A stretch of DNA of 64,000 nt from an uncultured Acidobacteriia bacterium (GTDB lineage: Bacteria; Acidobacteriota; Terriglobia; Bryobacterales; Bryobacteraceae). Below the pieces are notes generated by a model. That model had not been told where the DNA came from. It ran no database searches and saw only the letters and a list, made by a program, of their open reading frames with translations. Shown here one piece after another: positions 33,977-41,696 of the stretch; the stretch's first letter is position 1; every line of letters begins with the position of its first letter. The DNA is taken from positions 25,189-89,188 of the forward strand of contig CAIKAS010000320.1 in the NCBI GenBank assembly GCA_903825445.1, written 5' to 3'. A program made the position numbers and the translations under genes.

Positions 33977-35788
33977 ATGCCTGGTGCGCGATTTATGGTG
34001 TTTGTCCTTTGTTGCGGTACCTTGATGCCGGTTGGGGCACAAACAAGTAATCAACCCAAGTACACGATTGCGTATTCCGGATTCGCACCTCTGAACGCCG
34101 ACATCTTTATCGCTGACGCCGACGGACGCAATCCAAAGCCATTCCTCGCGAATCCAGCCGAGGATTTCAACGCTTCGTTTTCGCGGGATGGAAAGTGGAT
34201 CGTGTTCACTTCCTACCGCAATGGTTCGGCGGACATCTACCGCGCGCATCCGGACGGTACGGGACTGGAACGGCTGACTGACGATCCATCGTTCGACGAT
34301 CAGGGGGCGCTTTCGCCGGACGGGCGGACGCTGGCATTCATTTCGACCCGAAGCGGCCATGCGGAACTCTGGACGCTGGATCTGGCCACTAAAAAAGTTC
34401 GCAACATTACTAACCATGCCGGCGGCCACTTCCGGCCTGCGTGGTCGCCTGACGGGCAGTGGATCGCCCTCTCGTCGGATCGCGATTCGCCGCAGCCGCG
34501 ACGCCCCGATGGATTCGAGACAATCCAACAAACGGAGATCTACGTACTGCGTCCCGACGGCTCCGGCTGGAGGCAACTGACGCACACTAATTCCTATGCC
34601 GGCAGTCCGAGCTGGTCACCCGATGGGAAACGAATTCTGTTTTACAAGGCCAGCTTTGCCGACGTGATCAGCATCTCCGACCCCCGCCATCTGCGGGCCA
34701 CTACGCAAATCGCGGAGATCGATGTCGCGTCCGGCGAGGAGAAGGAGTTGACGCACGGCAAAGGCGAAAAGTGGTCGCCACACTTTTTGAGCGGCAGCGC
34801 CGTGGGGCGTATCGGATACTTTAGCGGCGGTCCGGAAGGCGGACTTGAGTTCACGAATGGCGAGGCCGGAGCGCGCGGCGAATTCAACAGCCCGGATTGG
34901 TCTTCCGACGGGCGCAGGATGGTTTACTTCCGCGATGTCGGTCAGAACTGGCCACCGGTGATGGAAACGCCCAGTAAGGATTCGCGATTCCGCTTGTTGC
35001 GCACGGGTATCTTTCCGAGTTTCTCGCCCGACGGAGAGCGGCTCGTGTTCACCAACGGGCAGGCTGCGCTCTCCCACAATGGCCTGGTGGAGGCGAGCGC
35101 GGATGGATCCAACCGCTGGCTAATACACGACAATCTGCAACGCAATACGACGGCGCCCGCCTGGTCACCCAAGGGCGATTGGATTGCATTCGGCCTGGGC
35201 GCCGCGTTTCAGGGATTCCTTGGCACCGGGGCTGCGGTGAGTTCGACGATCGCTCTTATTCGTCCCGACGGCTCCGGCCTCAAGGAGATCACTCAAGGGG
35301 AGCGCAACGACGGATTCCCGAGCTGGTCTCCGGACGGAAAGCGCGTGGTATTCCGCACCGCCGATAAAGCCGGCAAGGGGTTGCGCATCGCGGATATTGA
35401 AAGCGGTGAGATCAAGACGCTGACCGCAGGCGATCACACTGACAATTTTCCGGACTGGTCGCCAAAAGGAGATTGGATCTGTTTTACCAGTAACCGCGAG
35501 GATCAGGATTATGAGATCTACCTGATTCGCCCGGACGGTACGGGGCTAAAGCGGCTGACGCACTTGCCTGGCATCGACGCGCACTCGACCTGGTCACCCG
35601 ATGGCGAATGGATCGCGTTCGCATCGGGCCGCGCCGGGTTCAAGGACGAGATGGCACTTCATCCGCACAACCCGCAATCGTACGGCGAGATTACGGTGAT
35701 GCGGGCGGATGGATCGGAGATCACGGGCCTGACCGATAATCCCTGGGAAGACGCGACTCCACGCTGGGCGCCGCTCAAGAAGAAGTGA
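33977..35788 (+). CDS. TolB-like PD40 beta-propeller protein, secreted
   Basis: The ATG at 33977 begins directly before a signal peptide (MPGARFMVFVLCCGTLMPVGAQ). Alternative starts are TTG at 33944 and GTG at 33947, the latter with AGGA upstream, so the start is not certain. The product of about 603 residues is a chain of PD40 blades, each with a WSPDGKRI, FSRDGKWIVF or WSPKGDWIAF motif, at least ten in number, as in TolB and WD40-like periplasmic proteins. There is no protease domain. It probably forms one or two propellers that bind partners outside the cytoplasm. Confidence 0.88.
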   Translation: MPGARFMVFVLCCGTLMPVGAQTSNQPKYTIAYSGFAPLNADIFIADADGRNPKPFLANPAEDFNASFSRDGKWIVFTSYRNGSADIYRAHPDGTGLERLTDDPSFDDQGALSPDGRTLAFISTRSGHAELWTLDLATKKVRNITNHAGGHFRPAWSPDGQWIALSSDRDSPQPRRPDGFETIQQTEIYVLRPDGSGWRQLTHTNSYAGSPSWSPDGKRILFYKASFADVISISDPRHLRATTQIAEIDVASGEEKELTHGKGEKWSPHFLSGSAVGRIGYFSGGPEGGLEFTNGEAGARGEFNSPDWSSDGRRMVYFRDVGQNWPPVMETPSKDSRFRLLRTGIFPSFSPDGERLVFTNGQAALSHNGLVEASADGSNRWLIHDNLQRNTTAPAWSPKGDWIAFGLGAAFQGFLGTGAAVSSTIALIRPDGSGLKEITQGERNDGFPSWSPDGKRVVFRTADKAGKGLRIADIESGEIKTLTAGDHTDNFPDWSPKGDWICFTSNREDQDYEIYLIRPDGTGLKRLTHLPGIDAHSTWSPDGEWIAFASGRAGFKDEMALHPHNPQSYGEITVMRADGSEITGLTDNPWEDATPRWAPLKKK

Positions 35789-35852
35789 AATTGATCTGCA
35801 GGTCAACCTGGCAAGTGCGATCTCGTCCAGTCAATTAAAGAAACGGAGTACA

Positions 35853-36665
35853 ATGCCGTACAACAACAGAACGACTCGCATGAGAACTTCCGATCCATCG
35901 TCAGCGTCAGCGCGATTACTCCTGCTCGCGTTAACCTGCGGGCTGGGTTGTCAGGCTCAGTACGTTGGGATCTCTGCAAATCGTCCAACCGGCTCTGCAT
36001 CTGTTTCTGCCAACGGACTGGTCGCATCCTACGATATGGAGAGTCTCACGGAGGATGGCCACCTGCGTGACTTTAGCGGAAACCGGAACAACGGCACATT
36101 TACGCGCAATCAGCTCGTTGACGGTCTGTTTGGAAAAGCGCGACACTTTTCCTCGGTTGAGGATCGTGTGTCGCTCGCTTCAAATCCGACTTTAGATATC
36201 AAGGGGCCGCTCTCGATTGTGGCCTGGGTGAGGATCGCAACACCAGGACTGCATCAACACATCGTTGCATGCGATAACCGCTTCGCTTTTTGGTTCACGC
36301 CGCTAGATCAGCTGCGGCTCGTCGATACCAAGGCGGATGGCTTGATGACGTACTGGCGGGTGGCCAAAGACCGCTGGTACAGTCTGATCGGAGTATTTGA
36401 CGGGACCGAGGGCGACCTCTTGACGCAGTCGAACATACGTATTTATGTCGATGGCGAGACTGTCCCCGTTGTTCAGGGTCGGGATATCACTGGCATTTGG
36501 GGAAAAGGACCTCTATTCCCGACAGATGCATGCTCCATCGGTTTCGAATCGCACCAGGGCCTGCCGGACCACCAGAACCTTCCCTTTAGTGGAGACATCG
36601 ACGAACTGCTCATCTTTAATCGCGCTCTGACCGAGCCTGAAGCCCGGGCGCTCGCCAAACATTGA
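35853..36665 (+). CDS. LamG/concanavalin-like domain lipoprotein
   Basis: This is a 270-residue protein. LLLLALTCGLGC near residues 22-33 looks like a signal ending in a lipobox, so membrane anchoring by lipid is likely. From about residue 55, ASYDMESLTEDGHLRDFSGNRNNGTF and LSIVAWVRI are typical of LamG/laminin-G-like jelly-roll domains; the C-terminal SGDIDELLIFNRALTEPEARAL is the standard end of the fold. Such domains bind carbohydrates or proteins. It follows the PD40 gene by 64 bp on the same strand and may be cotranscribed. Confidence 0.85.
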   Translation: MPYNNRTTRMRTSDPSSASARLLLLALTCGLGCQAQYVGISANRPTGSASVSANGLVASYDMESLTEDGHLRDFSGNRNNGTFTRNQLVDGLFGKARHFSSVEDRVSLASNPTLDIKGPLSIVAWVRIATPGLHQHIVACDNRFAFWFTPLDQLRLVDTKADGLMTYWRVAKDRWYSLIGVFDGTEGDLLTQSNIRIYVDGETVPVVQGRDITGIWGKGPLFPTDACSIGFESHQGLPDHQNLPFSGDIDELLIFNRALTEPEARALAKH

Positions 36666-36681
36666 AGTGTTTCCTGTTGAC

Positions 36682-38130
36682 CTACTGCTCGCTCCAAATC
36701 ATGGCGACGTGATCGCGGTCCGCGCTGTTGCGGTTATCGGTGTAGATGCGCCCGTCGCCGTGCCATGCAGAGGACCCCGCAATGCTCCAGTTCGTAACGA
36801 GGTAATTGGTCAGGTCCGAATCTCTGTGGTCCACGTCTTTGACCCAAACGCTGCCGAACGCTTCGCGAAACGAAGTAAGTACGTTGCGCGCGAATTCGGA
36901 CTCAAGATCAGCGTCGAGGATCATATTGGCTGCAACCCGGCCGGAAATGGCGCGGACGCCGCGGAAGAACTCAGTGGTGACCAGTTCGTCGGGAATGCCC
37001 TCACCGTTGTAGGCATCGAGCAGAGTAAAGTCGTAGTGCCTGCCTTGCTTTTGGAACTGGCGCAGAGCCGAGCGTGCCGAAACCGGAAAGAAGCGCACTT
37101 TGGTGGACAGTGGTTCCAGCAGAAAATGGCGTTCGGCGATCTCTCGCACCGAGGGGTCCACGTCAACTGTATCGACTCGTGCGACGAAGGGCATGGCGGC
37201 GGCATCGCGCGGGAAAGTGAAACCGGCGGCGCCGATGGTCAGTACGGTTTCGCTGCGCGTTTCGTTCAAGACCAGATCCGCTTCGCGCACGTAGGGGAAG
37301 TAACTCTCGCGGGTATCAGCGTAGACACCTGAGGCGTGGGCTCCATTCAGGACCATGATGCGTTCGGGCCGGCCCTGATCGTTCCTGGTTTCGAGGACGC
37401 GAATGGATTGGTGAGCGCTATCGAAGGCGAAACTATATTGCCCGCGCGAAATGTGGGAGCGCTCAACCAGCACGGCCCCAGCGCCCGTGCCTGTGGCTAC
37501 CAGGCTCCACAGCAGAAACGCCAGGTCGATTCGCGACGGGCGGAGACGATCAAACGCCATCCAGACCGCAATCACGACGAGCGATCCGCCAAGCACATAC
37601 GTAGACGCCTGAACGCCCAGCCACGGGAATAGATAAACCGGCGTGACAATTCCACCCGCCACGGAGCCGAGTGTTGAGCAGAACAGCACCTTTCCGGACG
37701 CCTTACCCGCTTTGCCGTCGGTGTTGATTAGTTCGGCAAGCATCGGTACTGTTTGCGATGCCAGATAGACTGGCAGGACAAACAGAGCGGCGGCGGTTGC
37801 TCCCAATGCCATCGGCAAACTCAGGCCCACGTCGAGCGCCTTCTCAAGAAGAGTCGCTTCGAAGGGAAAAGTCAGGCAGACATAGAAAGCAGCCGCGAGC
37901 AGGAGATTCCGGGCGAGAGCCGCGTGTATTTTCTGAACTGTCCAGCGTGAAGACAACTCACCGCCGCGACAGTAGCCCGCGCTCAGGGCGAACAAGACAG
38001 TACCGAGCACGATTCCCGTGAGAGTCATGCTCGACCCAACCACCGGGATGGCCAGGCGAATGGCAATGACCTCCACGGAAAGCGTGGAGAAGCCCTCAAC
38101 GAAGGCAACGCTCCAGATCTTCAGGTTCAC
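36682..38130 (-). CDS. Polytopic membrane protein with spermidine synthase-like domain
   Basis: The open frame extends to 38292, but the first residues look non-coding; the GTG at 38130 opens directly into the first membrane helix (NLKIWSVAFVEGFSTLSVEVIAIRLAIPVVGSS), so I place the start there. About 482 residues: roughly seven membrane helices to about residue 220, then a Rossmann methyltransferase-like domain with VLTIGAAGFTFPRDAA (nucleotide loop), VARVDTVDVDPSVREIAERHF and YDFTLLDAYNGEGIPDELVTTEFF. This is the architecture of membrane-fused polyamine aminopropyltransferase homologues, whose substrates are mostly unproven. The usual GGGDG loop is altered to GAAGF. Confidence 0.85.
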   Translation of the reverse strand: MNLKIWSVAFVEGFSTLSVEVIAIRLAIPVVGSSMTLTGIVLGTVLFALSAGYCRGGELSSRWTVQKIHAALARNLLLAAAFYVCLTFPFEATLLEKALDVGLSLPMALGATAAALFVLPVYLASQTVPMLAELINTDGKAGKASGKVLFCSTLGSVAGGIVTPVYLFPWLGVQASTYVLGGSLVVIAVWMAFDRLRPSRIDLAFLLWSLVATGTGAGAVLVERSHISRGQYSFAFDSAHQSIRVLETRNDQGRPERIMVLNGAHASGVYADTRESYFPYVREADLVLNETRSETVLTIGAAGFTFPRDAAAMPFVARVDTVDVDPSVREIAERHFLLEPLSTKVRFFPVSARSALRQFQKQGRHYDFTLLDAYNGEGIPDELVTTEFFRGVRAISGRVAANMILDADLESEFARNVLTSFREAFGSVWVKDVDHRDSDLTNYLVTNWSIAGSSAWHGDGRIYTDNRNSADRDHVAMIWSEQ

Positions 38131-38242
38131 CCGCGCGAGATCCAAGTTGAATTGTAGACGCGCGTAATAGCTGGGTTCATGACCGCACCAGGCGACCCAT
38201 GCGCTTACGTGCCTGGCGAACCCTGTGGCCGGAGTTCGTTCG

Positions 38243-39049
38243 TTACCGTGCGATCCTGCGACGCCCGGCCACCAGCACACCCAGACCGGCAAACATTAGT
38301 CCGATCGTGCCGGGCTCCGGAGTTGAGGCAGCAACATATGCTGAGTCAACCGTCAGCGTTTCCGAACAGGTATCGCATCCGCCGCCGGCTAGTCCCTCCG
38401 CGAGCCAGATTCCGTTGACCGATTCGGTTTGAAGGGACGTATAGGTCGTGAGCCAGTAATCCAGTGAATGCGCATCGGACTGGCCTCCCTGCAGATACTT
38501 TCCCGTCTTATTGTCATACAGGTTAAAGAGCGTCGTGCCGGCGTCAATACTCATATTGGTCTGCCCCGCTCCATTTATGCCGAGGTTTTGGAATTCGATC
38601 AAGAGAATCTGATCGGTGGCATTGGCTTGACCTAATGAGTCACTGGCGTCGGAAAAAGACAGCATGAAGTAGGGACTATCGTCCGCCTGATCCGCGGTGA
38701 ATGTCACCGTGGCGGACACGGCTGGCAAGTTACCGAGCGTCAAACCAGCGGGAAGCGATTCGGTGCTGGGGCCGTTGGGGTCATCGCTGGTATTCCACAT
38801 GAGCTTGGCGTAGTTACCGTCGTCGCTGAGCGCGAGAGTCTCACCGCTTGTCGAGCCACACGTTCCGTCCTGCGAGCCACTAACGGGAGTGAATGTGCCT
38901 CCGAATCCCCCTTGAAGGGCCTGGTTTGGACAGAGAATTGTCGCTTTGACGGGACCGACGCCTGCCAATCCCAAACACACCAGCCCGATGACTGAGAACC
39001 CGAGAGCTCCCGTCCTGTGGCCTCTATTCGCTTCGCCTGTTCTACGCAT
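38243..39049 (-). CDS. PEP-CTERM protein
   Basis: GGAGG lies 5 nt before the ATG at 39049, so that start is chosen over the ATG four codons upstream, which would contain the ribosome site. The product has 268 residues: a signal segment (hydrophobic, about 16-34), a beta-rich body with paired Cys, and a C-terminus TPEPGTIGLMFAGLGVLVAG followed by Arg residues, the exosortase sorting signal. The substrate or partner is unknown. It is divergent from the next PEP-CTERM gene at 39426. Confidence 0.9.
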   Translation of the reverse strand: MRRTGEANRGHRTGALGFSVIGLVCLGLAGVGPVKATILCPNQALQGGFGGTFTPVSGSQDGTCGSTSGETLALSDDGNYAKLMWNTSDDPNGPSTESLPAGLTLGNLPAVSATVTFTADQADDSPYFMLSFSDASDSLGQANATDQILLIEFQNLGINGAGQTNMSIDAGTTLFNLYDNKTGKYLQGGQSDAHSLDYWLTTYTSLQTESVNGIWLAEGLAGGGCDTCSETLTVDSAYVAASTPEPGTIGLMFAGLGVLVAGRRRIAR

Positions 39050-39425
39050 AATGTCCTCCATAAAGGACCACGCTACATTCGGGTGGGCCTATTGTCAACA
39101 CCATTGGTACTATCCCAAAGGCACTCGCCAATTGATTGAGATTGCATCACGTCGTGAAGCTTGCCGGGCAATACTCTCTATCGAAAGCACATGGGAACAA
39201 AACACGGATGCCAATATGGTGCGCATGTTCGCAATTGCCACATGTGCGGTGCAGCACTGTTGCGGAAGTTGGCCGATGCAATTGGTGGTATGGTTAGGTT
39301 CCGCCTGATTTCCTGGCGATAGTTAGGTTACAGCACTCAGCTCTCCCAGCTCTTTCCTGTAAAAACTGCTCGTACGCTGAACCACGAGAGTACGGATACG
39401 GAAGTGAGAACGATGAGAGGGCTAT
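39050..39425. other. 376-bp divergent intergenic stretch
   Basis: It separates two PEP-CTERM genes read outward. No reading frame resembles a known protein. It must carry the promoters of both genes; no repeat or clear hairpin stands out. Confidence 0.4.
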
Positions 39426-40214
39426 ATGACGACTAAAGTAAGCCTGGATTTTTTTTGCTTCCGTCACCTGAACGGAAGCACGTTGAGACGCTGTGGACGG
39501 TCGGTCATCTCTTTGCTTCTCGCAGGAGTAGTGCTCACCGTCCCGCTCGTCGCTTCCAGCATCGACTATGAGATCGCATTTACAGGCGCATCAAATCCCG
39601 GTGACATCGCCGCGCCCACGGGATCGTTCACCTACGATACCGACGCTCAGACATTCACGAACTTCAGTGTCAACTGGGACGGAATCGCCTTCGACTTTAC
39701 CGCGTCGGCGAATGCCCCCTCTTTGGGAGCCACGGGATGCGACGGCGAAGCCTCGTCGGCGGCATATGCGTTCCAGATCCTGAATCAGAGCGTCAGCTGC
39801 GCTGTGACTCCGGGATATCCGAATCCCGATTACCGCTGGGCAGTCCTCGCCATATACGAACCGATCGACAACAATGACGATTACGCCTGGATTGACACAT
39901 TCGAGATCCAGGCGATCGGCGCCAGCGGCAGCAACGTAGACGAATTGTTAGCTACCAGCGCCAGCGAGGTAACGGGTGGGGGTTTCAGCACTAATAATGG
40001 AATTACCTTCAGGGAAGTCGCTTGCGCCGACTATGACGAAACCGAGCCGATCTGCGGAATTGCCTCAGGTGGAGGGAATGAAGGCGCGGACCTCGCGACC
40101 ACCTGGACCGTTACACCGACGTCCGCACCGGAGCCCGGAACGACCGGATTGTTTTTAACGGGGCTGGCGGGAGTGGGGCTCCGGGCTGCAAGGCACCGAG
40201 GGCGAAGCGCTTAA
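39426..40214 (+). CDS. PEP-CTERM protein
   Basis: This is a 262-residue protein with a signal region (about 25-44, SVISLLLAGVVLTVPLVASS). The body is beta-rich and acidic, beginning IDYEIAFTGASNPGDIAAPTGSFTYD. The C-terminus APEPGTTGLFLTGLAGVGL plus basic residues is the PEP-CTERM signal. The opening motif resembles that of the split PEP-CTERM gene at 25823 (TWTFTDAF...GSFVFDSGT), hinting at a shared fold. No partner genes are next to it except the divergent PEP-CTERM gene. Confidence 0.9.
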   Translation: MTTKVSLDFFCFRHLNGSTLRRCGRSVISLLLAGVVLTVPLVASSIDYEIAFTGASNPGDIAAPTGSFTYDTDAQTFTNFSVNWDGIAFDFTASANAPSLGATGCDGEASSAAYAFQILNQSVSCAVTPGYPNPDYRWAVLAIYEPIDNNDDYAWIDTFEIQAIGASGSNVDELLATSASEVTGGGFSTNNGITFREVACADYDETEPICGIASGGGNEGADLATTWTVTPTSAPEPGTTGLFLTGLAGVGLRAARHRGRSA

Positions 40215-40352
40215 GGCTCGAACTTCATAGCGAGCAGAACGGCCGGGCCGCGAGTGCCTGACGATACCAGCCACGTCGGGTGACTTTCCAGCTGGATGCT
40301 TATTGCTCAAAATGAGTGATACGATTACTGGGTATCCCACACCAGGAGGGAA

Positions 40353-41186
40353 ATGATGAAACTGCTCCCCGGCAGGTTCACCGTTGCTTTTATCATTGCC
40401 GCCGTGCTATCCCCGGCGGGGGCGGCGTTCGGACAATCCACGCAGAAACTGCCTGAATTCGAGGTGGCTTCGATAAGACCTTACATCACGGACTCCGAGA
40501 GGGTCGGACCAGGCGTGGTGGATGCCCAGATGCCCAACCTCAGCGTGAATGAAGGAAGGATTGTCAACATTGTCAATCTGAACATGCAAAACCTCGTCAT
40601 GCTGGCCTATGGCGTTGGCGGCTCGCAGATTGTGGCTCCCTGGCGGGGCGACGCGGAGTGGACGAACATACGGTTCAGCATTGTCGCGAAAGTACCCGAC
40701 GGGGCCAACAAAAAGGATGTTCCTTTGATGCTACAGGCGCTGCTTGCCGAGCGCTTCCATCTGGTATTGCACCACGAAGAGAAGACAACGGCCGTGTGGG
40801 CACTCGAAATCGGCAAAGGTCCGCTGAAGCTGCACGAAGTGAACGCGGATGAGGATATTGCGCCTTCGGGCTGCGTACGTTCCTACGGCAACCAGAATGG
40901 GTGGTTCAGCGCCACGTGCAAGGGGATGAAGTCCGAGCGCGTTGCGCTCGCTATCCAGGGCCTCGGGCCGGGCTACTTCAACAAACCTGTAGTGGATCTG
41001 ACCGGGCTGACCGGCGTCTATGACTTTTCGGTGGAGTGGGTGACAAGGGCGTACTTACAGAACGGCGGCGAGGGTCCGTCTATGTTCGACGCGGTAGAAA
41101 AGCTGGGCCTGAAGTTTGTGTCGACGAATCACGCGATGGATCTTATCGTTGTAGACCATTGCGAAAAGCAACCAACGGAGAATTAG
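40353..41186 (+). CDS. DUF3738 (TIGR03435) soil-associated secreted protein
   Basis: This is a 277-residue protein with an AGGAGG ribosome site before the ATG and a signal peptide (about 8-27, cleavage near AFGQ). Family marks: FEVASIRPY, LVMLAYGVGGSQIVAPW, MLQALLAERFHLVLHHEEKT, VVDLTGLTGVYDFSVEWV and the C-terminal LIVVDHCEKQPTEN. It lies just upstream of the blaI/M56-DUF3738 operon on the same strand but is separated by 126 bp including that operon's promoter, so it is a neighbour rather than a member. Confidence 0.93.
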   Translation: MMKLLPGRFTVAFIIAAVLSPAGAAFGQSTQKLPEFEVASIRPYITDSERVGPGVVDAQMPNLSVNEGRIVNIVNLNMQNLVMLAYGVGGSQIVAPWRGDAEWTNIRFSIVAKVPDGANKKDVPLMLQALLAERFHLVLHHEEKTTAVWALEIGKGPLKLHEVNADEDIAPSGCVRSYGNQNGWFSATCKGMKSERVALAIQGLGPGYFNKPVVDLTGLTGVYDFSVEWVTRAYLQNGGEGPSMFDAVEKLGLKFVSTNHAMDLIVVDHCEKQPTEN

Positions 41187-41261
41187 AGATCTGCGGGCGG
41201 CGGGCGGGTCGGATTGAAAGAGCGTGGCGGCCCAAGACCGTCGTTTTCTCAGCTCTTAACC

Positions 41262-41300
41262 TTACGAAATTATTCGTTGACTTTACGAACTAGTTCGTAA
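41262..41300 (+). promoter_or_regulatory. Two BlaI-type operator boxes in the blaI promoter
   Basis: Box 2 at 41283-41300 (TTACGAACTAGTTCGTAA) is a perfect 18-bp palindrome. Box 1 at 41262-41279 (TTACGAAATTATTCGTTG) is an imperfect version. Their starts are 21 bp apart, two helical turns, so bound dimers would lie on one face. The outer bases agree with the TTAC/GTAA half-sites known for BlaI/MecI operators. Confidence 0.85.
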
Positions 41301-41306
41301 TATAGT
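41277..41306 (+). promoter_or_regulatory. blaI-M56 promoter, -35 and -10
   Basis: TTGACT (41277-41282) and TATAGT (41301-41306) are separated by exactly 18 bp, all of it the perfect operator palindrome. Transcription would start at about 41312-41314, on top of the GTG start codon of blaI, so the mRNA may be leaderless; in line with this, no Shine-Dalgarno sequence precedes the GTG. Confidence 0.7.
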
Positions 41307-41312
41307 CTTCTT

Positions 41313-41696
41313 GTGGAGAAACCCCTCAAGCCGACCGACTCTGAACTTGCCATCCTGCGAGTGCTGTGGCAGCGCGGAGCCAGTACCGTTAAAGAAGTCC
41401 AAAAGGTCCTCGAAGCCAACAAGAGGACGGGCTATACGACTGTCCTCAAGTTCCTGCAGATCATGGTGGAGAAGGGTCTGGTGACGCGGGACGAGGCGTC
41501 TTTCGCCCATGTATACCAGGCGCGTATTCCGCAGGAGCAGACGCAGCGGACGCTCGTCGCCGACCTGATGGAGCGCGCGTTCGAAGGCTCCACGAGCAGG
41601 CTGGTGCTGCAGGCCCTGGCTACGAAAAAAGCGACGCCGTCGGAGTTGGCGGAAATCCGAAAGATCCTGAAGAATCACGAGCGAGGTATCGAATGA
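41313..41696 (+). CDS. blaI: BlaI/MecI/CopY-family repressor
   Basis: This is a 127-residue protein with a GTG start. The winged helix is clear: PTDSELAILRVLWQRGASTVKEVQKVLE (about 6-33), TGYTTVLKFLQIMVEKGLVTRDE (about 37-60) and a C-terminal dimerisation helix. In the known bla systems such a repressor is cut by its M56 partner when a ligand is sensed. It overlaps the M56 gene by 4 bp (ATGA), so the two are coupled. Operator boxes sit in its own promoter, giving autoregulation of the pair. No beta-lactamase gene is adjacent, so the signal is probably not an antibiotic. Confidence 0.93.
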   Translation: MEKPLKPTDSELAILRVLWQRGASTVKEVQKVLEANKRTGYTTVLKFLQIMVEKGLVTRDEASFAHVYQARIPQEQTQRTLVADLMERAFEGSTSRLVLQALATKKATPSELAEIRKILKNHERGIE

